The notes under the pieces were generated by a model that ran no database searches, was not told the origin of the DNA, and saw only the letters and a list, made by a program, of their open reading frames with translations. A program made the translations under genes and the position numbers. Positions 25,079 to 33,007 of a stretch of 64,000 nt of DNA are shown here, one piece after another (within the stretch, counting starts at the first letter, position 1; each line of letters begins with the position of its first letter). Origin of the DNA: JBOGXA01 sp050694175. GTDB taxonomy: Bacteria > Actinomycetota > CADDZG01 > WHSQ01. Where the stretch lies: NCBI GenBank assembly GCA_050694175.1, contig JBOGXA010000008.1, positions 1 to 64,000 on the forward strand, written 5' to 3'.

Positions 25079-26077
25079 CTATGCGCCTACGAACATCGAC
25101 TTGAGGTCTTCGAACGACTCGAGGCACTTCCCGGCCCCCAGCACGACCGACTCCAGCGGCTGATCGGTGACGTTCACCGGGACCTCGCACTCCTGGGACA
25201 GCAGGATGTCGAAGCCGGCGAGCATGCTCCCGCCCCCCGCCAGCGTTATCCCGTTGGTGAGGACGTCTTGCACGAGGTCCGGGGGCGACGCACCGATGCA
25301 TTCGATCACGGCCGTGACGATGGCCCGGATCTGCTCGGTGATGGCCTCTCGGATCTCCTCGGAGGTGATGATGATGTTCTTGGGCAGGCCGGAGGCGAGA
25401 TCACGGCCTCTCAGCTCCGCCTGCTGCTCCCTCGTCATCGGGAACGCGGATCCGATCGAGATCTTGATGCGCTCGGCCGTGCGCTCACCGATCGCAATCG
25501 TGTATTCGCGACGCACGTAGTTCTGAATCGCCCCGTCCAGATCGAATCCGCCGACCCGCACGGCCGTGTTCGTCACGAGGCCCCCCATCGAGATAAGGGC
25601 AACCTCGCTCGTTCCCCCACCGACGTCGACCACGAGGTTCCCAAGGGGTTCGTGGATGGGGAGACCCGCCCCGATTGCGGCGGCTATCGGCTCCTCGATC
25701 AGGTGGCAGGAGCGGGCCCCGGCCGACAACGTTGCTTCCTCCACCGCTCGCCGTTCCACATCCGTCAGAGCGCTGGGAACGCAGACGAGAGCCTTGGGGC
25801 GCGCCAGTCGACTCACGCCCGCCCGCTGAAGTATCAGACGGATCAGCTTCTCGGTGATGTCGAAGTCCGAGATGGCTCCGGATCGCAATGGCCTGACGGC
25901 GACGATGTAACCGGGTGTACGCCCGATCATCTGCCACGCCTCGTCCCCCATCGCAAGGACTGCACCCGTCTCTTTGTTGAGTGCCAGAACGGTCGGCTCG
26001 GCAAAGAGAATGCCCCGCTGCCGCTGATAGACGAGTGTGTTGGCGGTGCCCAGGTCTATTGCCAGATCGCGCGCCAC
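25079..26077 (-). CDS. mreB: Rod shape-determining protein MreB
   Basis: The 332-residue product is a clear actin-fold MreB: phosphate-1 loop DLAIDLGTANTLVY, connect-1 region GDEAWQMIGRTP, PSALTDVERRAVEEAT, phosphate-2 loop VVDVGGGTSEVALIS, and the adenosine motif GITLAGGGSMLAGFD. MreB forms membrane filaments that direct lateral wall synthesis. No mreC, mreD, rodA or PBP2 gene follows; the next gene downstream is a YlbL-type protease. A bare MreB fits the patchy distribution of shape genes in deep actinobacteria. Confidence 0.95.
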   Translation of the reverse strand: MARDLAIDLGTANTLVYQRQRGILFAEPTVLALNKETGAVLAMGDEAWQMIGRTPGYIVAVRPLRSGAISDFDITEKLIRLILQRAGVSRLARPKALVCVPSALTDVERRAVEEATLSAGARSCHLIEEPIAAAIGAGLPIHEPLGNLVVDVGGGTSEVALISMGGLVTNTAVRVGGFDLDGAIQNYVRREYTIAIGERTAERIKISIGSAFPMTREQQAELRGRDLASGLPKNIIITSEEIREAITEQIRAIVTAVIECIGASPPDLVQDVLTNGITLAGGGSMLAGFDILLSQECEVPVNVTDQPLESVVLGAGKCLESFEDLKSMFVGA

Positions 26078-26092
26078 CGCCGGGCCGCCGAC

Positions 26093-26545
26093 TTATCCGA
26101 CTGCGCGAGATCTGCGGCGAGCCTCGATCCGCCTGCGCGCTGCGGCACGGCGCGGCGCATCCATGGACGAAACGTTCCCGGTTGCCATGACGGGCCGCGG
26201 AACTCGCCGCGGAATCCTCTGAGCCGGCTTCCGAGCTCTTACGCGCGCGTCGCGCTGGGTCGCGGCGACGCGGCGCTCATCGCGCGCGACCCCTCTCGCG
26301 GATACGGCCGCGCGACGGCGTGATATCGCCGCAGCGCGCGCCGCTTTTCGGCGGGAGCGCGCTCTCAAGTCGCGCGAAGAAACTGTCTTCTTGGGCAATG
26401 GAATAGGAGTGTCGGGTGAGATCTTCTCCAGCGCCGCGTTGAAACCCTGGATGGTGTCCATCTGGGAGTGCTCACGCCGCTGCTGCAGCCACAGGCGAAA
26501 AATCCCTGCTGCCGCTACTACGACCAAGATCACCAAATAAGCCAA
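26093..26545 (-). CDS. Small single-span membrane protein with very basic tail
   Basis: TTG 26545 is chosen because AAGGAGAGCAACGC precedes it; frames further upstream have no ribosome site. The 150-residue product has one N-terminal membrane helix (LAYLVILVVVAAAGIFRLW), a short conserved-looking stretch DTIQGFNAALEKISPDTP, and a long tail made almost entirely of Arg, Ala and Lys, which would bind nucleic acid, ribosomes or acidic membrane surface. Two-part proteins of this build occur widely in actinobacteria without known function. It directly precedes mreB (15 bases). Confidence 0.6.
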   Translation of the reverse strand: MAYLVILVVVAAAGIFRLWLQQRREHSQMDTIQGFNAALEKISPDTPIPLPKKTVSSRDLRARSRRKAARAAAISRRRAAVSARGVARDERRVAATQRDARVRARKPAQRIPRRVPRPVMATGNVSSMDAPRRAAARRRIEARRRSRAVG

Positions 26546-26701
26546 GCGTTGCTCTCCTTGCTTTCTCGTGCCTCCGACTACCCCCGGCCGAGGCCAGAAG
26601 ATCGTGCGAACCCCTCCACAGGCGTTGTGGGCCGCCGGCCCACGCCCCACGGCTCCCCTTGGTCTCGGCCCCCAAACTCGGTGAAAGAGGGTAGCAGACC
26701 G

Positions 26702-27766
26702 CTACCCTCTGCGGCGAAACGCTCGCACAGCTAGGGCGGACCCGGCCACGCCGGCGACCACACCAGCCCCCGTGAGGAGGTCCACCACCCGAATCCGGGC
26801 CCGGCCCACGCGGACGTGATGCTTGGTGCGCTCGACGGTCGCTGCAAGGGCATCCTGCGTCGAAAAGGAGCACTTGAAGCCCGCGCTCTTGAGCCTTTCG
26901 GGAGATACGACCCAGGAATACATCACGTAGTGAAGCATCCCGGCGGGGGCCTCCGCCATGTTCATCGACCACAGCCGCTCGGCCACCGAGAACGCAGCGG
27001 CCTCCGGTAGGTCGAAGCGTTTGCGCCCGACCTCGGCAAGGATGTCGTCGGAGTCCATCCAGTCGTCGGGCGCGAGGTTATAGGGCCCGTCGAGCTCGTT
27101 CTCCAACGCGAACATGAGGGCGGACGACACGTCATCCTCGTGCACGAACTGGAATGGGGGCCGGTACCCCTTCACCCCAAAGATCGCCGGCATCTCCAGG
27201 TAGTGCGACCAGGCGTTGTCGACGTGCGGACCGAACACGATCGCCGGACGGAAGACCACCACTTTGACCGCGGGGAACTCCTCACGGAACTCCTTGATTA
27301 CGTATTCGACTTCGAGTTTGTGCGCCGGGTAGGAGAAGTCCAGGTTGGCTCGCAGCGGAGAATCTTCGGTGAGCGGAACCTCATTGTCGGGATGAGCCCC
27401 GTAGACCGTTGCCGACGATGTATAGACCACTCTCTTTACTCCGGCGCGGCCCGCACAACGGAACACGTTCTGACTTCCGTTGACGTTCACGTCGTGCATC
27501 AATCCCTCGTCCTTTACGGGATCCATAATGAACGCGAGATGTACCACCGCGTCGGCGTTCTCGAAACGGGACTCGAGTGCCGCGTTCCGCACGTCAATGG
27601 AATCGAACACGAACTTCGGGTGCTCGAAGTCCGGCTCGACGACATCGAAGCCGATGACTCGTTCGACGGAGCTCTGACTGCAGAGTTCGCGGATCAGTCG
27701 TCCCGCGATGTATCCCGCCGCGCCCGTAACCGCTACCACCCGGGCCGACTGCATCTTTTTGGGCAT
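26702..27766 (-). CDS. NAD-dependent epimerase/dehydratase (extended SDR)
   Basis: The 354-residue protein carries the extended-SDR signature: nucleotide loop VAVTGAAGYIAGRLI, Asp-binding IGFDVVEP, DAVVHLAF, catalytic Ser in YTSSATVYG and YPAHKLEVEYV, where Tyr and Lys keep the YxxxK spacing. FRPAIVFGP and FQFVHEDDVSSA match NDP-sugar epimerase members. A C-terminal hydrophobic segment (VVDLLTGAGVVAGVAGSALAV) may anchor it to the membrane. The substrate is probably a nucleotide sugar or another hydroxylated compound; it cannot be narrowed by sequence. Confidence 0.88.
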   Translation of the reverse strand: MPKKMQSARVVAVTGAAGYIAGRLIRELCSQSSVERVIGFDVVEPDFEHPKFVFDSIDVRNAALESRFENADAVVHLAFIMDPVKDEGLMHDVNVNGSQNVFRCAGRAGVKRVVYTSSATVYGAHPDNEVPLTEDSPLRANLDFSYPAHKLEVEYVIKEFREEFPAVKVVVFRPAIVFGPHVDNAWSHYLEMPAIFGVKGYRPPFQFVHEDDVSSALMFALENELDGPYNLAPDDWMDSDDILAEVGRKRFDLPEAAAFSVAERLWSMNMAEAPAGMLHYVMYSWVVSPERLKSAGFKCSFSTQDALAATVERTKHHVRVGRARIRVVDLLTGAGVVAGVAGSALAVRAFRRRG

Positions 27767-27813
27767 GTCGGGGACTCTACAAGTACATCAGGCGGGTCTG
27801 TGAGAATGGGCCG

Positions 27814-28956
27814 ATGAGCCAGGAACCGTTTGGCGACATCCCTCTCTTTCGTGAGATCCAGCGACTCCTCGCTTCGAGCACGGGCCCGGTCAACTACGAG
27901 ATCGCCCGCCAGGTCGCGAGTGCTGTGGCCACCGAGGGGACGGCCGAGCCGCCTGTCTCCGCCGAGGTGACACGGGCTTTCGCGCGGGTCGTTCACGACT
28001 CCGAGGGGGTGATCTCCGGTTTCACCCGCATCGTGCTCCAAGAACCGTTGCAGTCCCATGTGATGGTGCGAAAGGAGTGGGCCGCCACCACGCTGAACGC
28101 GTGGGCGTGGCTGCTCGATCGCCTCGCCGGCCGATTTGGCACCGAGCTGGGAGGATTCGGCGACGGCGAGGATGCGGGAGCGATGGGGGCCGCGATGGGA
28201 CAGATCGTCCCCCTGCTGATGGGGATACAGGCCGGCACGCTCGTCGGACACCTCGCACGCGAGCTGCTGGGACGTTTCGACGTTCCCATCCCCCGGGACG
28301 ACGACGGCCGGCTCATCATCATTCGGCCGAACGTTGAGGCCGTCGCCGTCGACTACGGGCTCGACGTGGACCGCTTGAGTGAGTGGCTGGCGCTGCAGGA
28401 AACGGCGCGCGGATTGGTCGCCGCCAACGTGGCATGGATCGATCGCTACTTCCGGAGTCTTCTCAACGAGATAATCGACTCGATCGAGATCGACGGCTCC
28501 GAGCTCGAGCGCAGACTTGTCGAGCTTCAGTCCCAGGGAATGGAGATGCTGCAAGAGGGACTGAGCCCCGGCAATGCCCTTCCCGTCGTCCCCACCGAGC
28601 GGCACCGGCGCGCTCTCGACCGGCTGCACGCATTCATGGCGCTGTTCGAAGGATATTCACGCTATGCGTGCAGTGAGGTGAGCGGACAGGTCATCGGAGA
28701 CACAACCCGGATCGACGAGGGCATGGCAAGACACAACCTCTCGCCCAGCGACGGTGAGGAGATGCTCGCAAGTCTGCTGGGCCTGTCTCTCGACCGCTCG
28801 CTCGAAAGCACCGGCACGACGTTCTGCGCGGCCGTTGTGAAACTGCACGGTATCGACTCGCTCAATCGCGTGTGGGGAGCGCCCGACAATCTTCCGACGG
28901 TCGCCGAAGTGAGGGACCCGTTCGCATGGATGGAGCGGGTGCTGAGCGAGGCATGA
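27814..28956 (+). CDS. DUF2342-family protein with lost zinc-protease motif
   Basis: The 380-residue protein matches the actinobacterial DUF2342 family (coenzyme-F420-associated, predicted zinc-dependent metalloproteases) over its length: NYEIARQVA near residue 28, GQIVPLLMGIQAGTLVGHLA, IIRPNVEAV, and the C-terminal signature RVWGAPDNLPTVAEVRDPFAWMERV. In typical members an HExxH zinc motif sits in the helix that here reads WLALQETARGLVA, so both histidines are replaced (Gln and Arg). It therefore probably lacks protease activity. It ends in an ATGA overlap with the LarA-like gene, implying a joint role. Confidence 0.8.
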   Translation: MSQEPFGDIPLFREIQRLLASSTGPVNYEIARQVASAVATEGTAEPPVSAEVTRAFARVVHDSEGVISGFTRIVLQEPLQSHVMVRKEWAATTLNAWAWLLDRLAGRFGTELGGFGDGEDAGAMGAAMGQIVPLLMGIQAGTLVGHLARELLGRFDVPIPRDDDGRLIIIRPNVEAVAVDYGLDVDRLSEWLALQETARGLVAANVAWIDRYFRSLLNEIIDSIEIDGSELERRLVELQSQGMEMLQEGLSPGNALPVVPTERHRRALDRLHAFMALFEGYSRYACSEVSGQVIGDTTRIDEGMARHNLSPSDGEEMLASLLGLSLDRSLESTGTTFCAAVVKLHGIDSLNRVWGAPDNLPTVAEVRDPFAWMERVLSEA

Positions 28957-30323
28957 AGCGTTCGATCGTCTACGGCGATTCCACACTCACAGTCGAACTC
29001 CCCGACGACGCCTTAGTCGTTTCGCCCGGGATCGGCCTCGACCTTCCGGTGGCCGAGGATCTCGAGGCGACGGTGCGCCGCGCTCTCGATCATCCGATCG
29101 ATCGCCCTCCTCTGCGCGAGCAGCTTCGTCCGGGACAGCACGTGACCATCGCGTTCGATGATCCGACTGTGCCTTGCTACGCGCCGGTGTGGGCGACCGC
29201 TCTGCCAATGCTGGTCTCCGAGCTGGAGCGCGCCGGCATCGAACGGTCGCACATCAAACTGATTTGTGCCAACGCGTTGCATCGCAAGTTCACTCACGAC
29301 GAGATCGCCCGCATCGTTGGCTATGAGTTCGTGCGCGCGCATGGTGACCGGCTGGCGTGTCACGACGCCGAAGATGACAACGCGCTCGTCGACTTGGGGG
29401 TGACGGATTCGGGACTGAACGTGGAGCTGAACCGGGCGGTGATCGATTCGGATCTGACCATCTATTTGAATTGCGCGACCGTACGCGGCTTCTCGGGGGG
29501 CTGGAAATCGGTGTGCGTGGGTCTCTCGAGCTACAGATCGATCCACCATCACCACACCCCCGACATCATGTCGATGTCGCTCGACCGAAACCAAATGCAC
29601 TCCATGCTCGACGAGATGGGGGCTCTGGTCGAGGCGGAGCTGGGACCGGAGAGGATCTTCAAGCTCGAAACGGTTCTCGCCAATCCGTTCGCCGTGCACA
29701 CAATCGTCTCAGGAAGCGTGGGCAGGGCGCGACAGGCGGTCGTTGAGATCCTCAGGGCCGCGCAGCCGGCCCGTCGCGACCTCGTCGATGAGCCGGCCGA
29801 CATCGTCGTCTACGGCGTTCCCGACTGGAGCCCGTATGCGGCGTTCGCCCACACCAACCCCATCCTCGATCTGATCTCCACGGGCCTCGGCTATCTGGGA
29901 GGGATGGTCCAGGCGGTCGGGGCACCGGGTTGCACGGTTGTGATGGCTTCCCCGTGCCTCGAGCGCTGGGACGAGGTCCACCATCCCTCCTACCGAGAGG
30001 TTTGGGAGCGGGTGCTGCCGGCGACGAGAGAACCGGACGCCGCGCGCCGTGACTTCGAACCCGAGCTTGCAGCCCGCGCCGACTACATCGCCAGATACCG
30101 GAACGGCTTCGGTTTCCATCCGGTGCACGCGGTGATGGCTCTGTATCCGCTGAAGCGCCTCCGCCATGTGGGGCAAGTTATCGTTGCCGGCGCTCACGAC
30201 CCCGCGGTTCCACAGCATTGCGGATTCGAGGCGGCGCCAACGGTGGAAGAGGCGTTGGCCGAACACGGCCCCGGCGCCCGCGTCGTTCTGGTCGACAACC
30301 CTCCGGCCGTGAACCGCTCGTAA
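28953..30323 (+). CDS. LarA-like (lactate racemase domain) protein
   Basis: ATG 28953 overlaps the stop of the DUF2342 gene. The 456-residue protein has the LarA/DUF2088 layout: YGDSTLTVELPDDALVV at the N-terminus, HVTIAFDDPT, a His-rich stretch YRSIHHHHTPDIMSM near residue 190, and a C-terminal Rossmann-like half with DIVVYGVPDWSPYA. LarA is a racemase/epimerase of 2-hydroxy acids that uses a nickel-pincer NPN cofactor on a Lys. No larB, larC or larE is in the window. Substrate is unknown; the coupled DUF2342 partner is unusual for the family. Confidence 0.75.
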   Translation: MKRSIVYGDSTLTVELPDDALVVSPGIGLDLPVAEDLEATVRRALDHPIDRPPLREQLRPGQHVTIAFDDPTVPCYAPVWATALPMLVSELERAGIERSHIKLICANALHRKFTHDEIARIVGYEFVRAHGDRLACHDAEDDNALVDLGVTDSGLNVELNRAVIDSDLTIYLNCATVRGFSGGWKSVCVGLSSYRSIHHHHTPDIMSMSLDRNQMHSMLDEMGALVEAELGPERIFKLETVLANPFAVHTIVSGSVGRARQAVVEILRAAQPARRDLVDEPADIVVYGVPDWSPYAAFAHTNPILDLISTGLGYLGGMVQAVGAPGCTVVMASPCLERWDEVHHPSYREVWERVLPATREPDAARRDFEPELAARADYIARYRNGFGFHPVHAVMALYPLKRLRHVGQVIVAGAHDPAVPQHCGFEAAPTVEEALAEHGPGARVVLVDNPPAVNRS

Positions 30324-30846
30324 CTACCTACTCTTCTGGGAGCCCATTCGATAGAACTCGTGGCGCAGCATCGCCCGGCCCAGTTCTTCTCCGAAGACAT
30401 CAAAAAGCGGTCCGGACTGGCTCGAGTGGGCGCGCACCGCGTTCATCTTGGCCTCCATCGGTTCGTCGGTGACCTCGAAGTGGAGCGCGATGTCCGCGTC
30501 CGGCGTGACCACCGGGTATCCGGGCTCGTACACGTTGAAGGGCGCGAGCACGGGAACAAACTCGTCGGCCCACTCCTCGGACACGGTGGCATAGAGAAGC
30601 CGGGCCGCCGGTTTGCCGGCGCGCTCGAAAGCCGCGGTCGTCCACGCACACACGGCCGCGTGATCACTGTGCCCCGTCATCGCGTCGGGGCCGAAAGTCA
30701 GCACGGTGTCCGGCTTCACCGCGCGTGGCTACCACACACACGGATCGGCGCCCCGCGCGCGCGGCTTCGGCCATCAGACCTCCGGCGAGATATGTCTCGT
30801 CGTCGGGATGGGCGAAAGCACACAGGATCGTGCCCAGATCGGCCAC
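30324..30846 (-). pseudogene. PIG-L/LmbE deacetylase gene with internal deletion and frameshift
   Basis: GTG 30846 opens the family's start, ILCAFAHPDDETYLAGG with the zinc HPDDE motif, and reaches VCVVATRGEAG. The adjacent downstream frame (from about 30719) resumes as KPDTVLTFGPDAMTGHSDH, the second metal site, and ends at 30324 with an intact C-terminus. The roughly 65-70 residues that normally separate these two blocks are absent and the frame changes at the join. The result cannot be one functional chain. PIG-L enzymes remove N-acetyl groups from GlcNAc-type substrates such as mycothiol or bacillithiol precursors. Confidence 0.65.
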
Positions 30847-30902
30847 AGCGGCGATTCTCGCCGAGCGCGATCCCGATTGCGAGAGGTTTGGTCGCCCAGT
30901 TC

Positions 30903-31388
30903 CTAGACGGGAAAGATCTCTCCTTCGACCGCCCCGTCGTCGATCCACAAGATGCCCATGGAAGGAAACGGCGCCTTCCGAGGCCAGGTGGGGCTCCCGG
31001 GATTGAAGAGCAGCAGGCCCTCCTCGTCCTCGTTCTGGGGCATGTGGGAGTGGCCGAACACAACCACGCGGGCGGTAGGGAACAGCCCTCGGAGCCGTTG
31101 CCTTCGGCCCTTTCGGGGGCCGGAATCGTGAACCATGCCGATTTCGATATCGCCGAGGTTCACGACAACCCGCGTATCCGCCCCCCACTCCTTGATGTCC
31201 CATCCGTCGCTGTTGCCGACAACCACGTCGACGGGCGCGTACATCTTCAGCTCGTCCAGAAGGGCGGGATCACAGACATCGCCGGCGTGGAGGATGTGGT
31301 CGGCGGTCTCGACATAAGGCCAGGTCCCCATGGGGAGCGAACGCGACATCCCACGTGTATGAGTATCGGCCAGCACGATCACCTTCAC
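30903..31388 (-). CDS. Metallophosphoesterase, YfcE/MJ0936 family
   Basis: The 161-residue protein shows the calcineurin-like phosphoesterase blocks in order: VIVLADTHTRG (D.H), ILHAGDVCD (GD), VVVGNSDG (GN.D), IGMVHDSGPRKG (H) and VVVFGHSHMPQ (GH.H). This is the compact single-domain YfcE/MJ0936 type, which hydrolyses phosphodiesters with two metal ions in vitro. The natural substrate is unclear. It sits between the PIG-L remnant and the selenoprotein candidate, all reading the same way. Confidence 0.92.
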   Translation of the reverse strand: MKVIVLADTHTRGMSRSLPMGTWPYVETADHILHAGDVCDPALLDELKMYAPVDVVVGNSDGWDIKEWGADTRVVVNLGDIEIGMVHDSGPRKGRRQRLRGLFPTARVVVFGHSHMPQNEDEEGLLLFNPGSPTWPRKAPFPSMGILWIDDGAVEGEIFPV

Positions 31389-31421
31389 GCCGGCGAGGGT
31401 ACCGCTCCCCCGCGGCCGCAG

Positions 31422-32600
31422 CTATCTCGCCGCGCCGGACCTCAGGTCCTCCCGTGAGGTTCGGGCCGCCTGTGCCGCACGCTCGACTGCCTCCTGAGAA
31501 CAGACGGGACAATGCGGGTCCCGCCGAATCTTGACTTCGGCAAAGCGGGTCGATTGCGCGTCGAAGGTGAGCAACCGTCCCACAAGAGGCTCGCCGTATC
31601 CCACTATCAACTTGATTGCCTCATTTGCCTGGAGGCAACCGACGATTCCTGGGAGCACGCCCAGGACACCGGCCTCGCTTCAGGTGGGGGCCAGCTCGGG
31701 CGGAGGTGCCTCCGGATACAGGCATCTGTAACACGGCCCTTCGAACGGGACAAAGGTCGACGCCATACCCTCGAACCGGAAGATCGAACCGTGAACGACC
31801 GGAACCCGCAGGTCGACGGCGGCATCGTTGACGACGTAACGCGTGTCGAAGTTGTCGCACCCGTCGACCACGACGTCGTATTGGGCGATCAACTCATGGG
31901 CATTCGATTCGTCGATCCGGAACGGATGGACGACGACGTTCACGTCGGGGTTGAGCTTGGCGATCGTCTCCTTGGCCGACTCCGCCTTGAGCATGCCGAT
32001 CCGGTCGGTGTTGTGAACGACTTGTCGCTGCAGATTGTTCGCCTCCACCACGTCCGAGTCGACCACGCCGATCGTGCCGACTCCGGCGGCGGCAAGGTAG
32101 AGGAGAGCGGGAGAGCCCAATCCGCCGGCGCCGATGCACAGGAGCTTGGACTCGAGAAGCTTGGTCTGGCCCGCCTCGCCCACCTCGGGCAGGATCAGGT
32201 GACGGGAGTAGCGATCCCGTTGTGAGCTGTTGAGCACTCGGGGGATGTCGTAGCCGTAGCCGAGGTCCTTCCAACGGGTGAACCCGCCCTTCATCGAGGC
32301 GACGTGTGAATAGCCGAGTTCGCCGAGCGTCTTGGCGGCAAAGGCGCTGCGCACGCCGCTGGCGCAGTAGACGACGACCTCGGCGTCCTTGTCGGACAGC
32401 AAGTCCTCGACGCGGCTCTCGAAGTGGGCCCGGGATAGGTGGGTCGCGCCCGGAACGATCCCGTTCCCCGCCTCCTCCTCCTCGCGGACGTCGAGGATCT
32501 CGAAAGAGGCACCGCGATCCAGCCGCTCGTAGACCTCCTCAGGGGTGGTCTCACGGATCTCGGAGCGGACCCGGCGGTAGAGGTCACGGAAGTTGGACAT
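31422..32600 (-). CDS. Rhodanese-MoeB/ThiF E1-like protein with in-frame TGA at the conserved Cys (candidate selenoprotein)
   Basis: The frame reads 306 residues to TGA 31682-31680 and then 85 more, 392 in all if TGA is decoded. Residues about 15-112 are a rhodanese domain with active Cys in VVYCASGVRSA. Residues about 120-360 are a MoeB/ThiF adenylating domain: nucleotide loop CIGAGGLGSPALLYLAAAG, VVDSDVVEANNLQRQ, DGCDNFDTRYVVND, zinc ligands CYRC and HCPVC. The family sequence SC.EAGVLGVLPGI appears here as APT-TGA-SEAGVLGVLPGIVG, so TGA replaces exactly the conserved cysteine. All residues after TGA stay in the family pattern, including the second zinc pair. These enzymes activate ThiS/MoaD-like sulfur carriers. 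A nonsense-mutated pseudogene is the alternative. Confidence 0.75.
31647..31682 (-). promoter_or_regulatory. Candidate bacterial SECIS hairpin after the in-frame TGA
   Basis: On the minus strand, 13 bases after TGA, TCCTGGG pairs perfectly with CCCAGGA around loop CGTGCT (31666-31647); an additional CCG/CGG pairing lies below an internal loop. The loop starts 20 bases past TGA and has G at its second position, as expected for SelB-recognised elements. Because the same bases encode the conserved VLGVLPG, chance complementarity cannot be excluded. Confidence 0.55.
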
Positions 32601-32632
32601 GTAAGTACCTTACAATACTGACAAAGGTACGG

Positions 32633-32899
32633 CTACCCCGTTTCGCCGGCGGCGTGGGCGGCGTGAACGACCTCGCCAACCGATGGATTGACCAGCAGGC
32701 GACCGTCGACGGCGACCGTCGGGACCGTGCGCGGCCCCCCGGTCGCGATCATGATCGCGGCCGCGGCGGACTCGTCTGCATCGACGTCGATCTCGCGGTA
32801 GTCGATGCCCGCCTCCTCCAGCCCCCTCTTCAGGCGGCGGCAGTGGCCGCACCACTCCGTCGAGAACAAGGTCATCTTGGGGTTGATGCCGTCGGTCAT
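32633..32899 (-). CDS. Glutaredoxin-like (mycoredoxin/NrdH-type) protein
   Basis: The 88-residue protein has a thioredoxin fold of glutaredoxin type: LFSTEWCGHCRRLKRGLEE with redox CGHC at residues 17-20, YREIDVDADESAA, TVPTVAVDGRLLV with the cis-Pro of TVPT. Mycoredoxins reduce mycothiol-mixed disulfides in actinobacteria, and NrdH feeds ribonucleotide reductase; the CGHC motif does not decide between them. It lies 32 bases upstream of the rhodanese-MoeB/ThiF gene in the same direction and could reduce its persulfide or selenenyl-sulfide form. Confidence 0.88.
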   Translation of the reverse strand: MTDGINPKMTLFSTEWCGHCRRLKRGLEEAGIDYREIDVDADESAAAAIMIATGGPRTVPTVAVDGRLLVNPSVGEVVHAAHAAGETG

Positions 32900-33007
32900 C
32901 GCATTCCTCTAGGAGATAGGTTCCGCCATGGGCGTGGATTCCTTGCACACGCGCGGCTCGGTCCGCGTTCTCTTGTTCCATACCCGGACATTTCGGTCGG
33001 GAAACCG

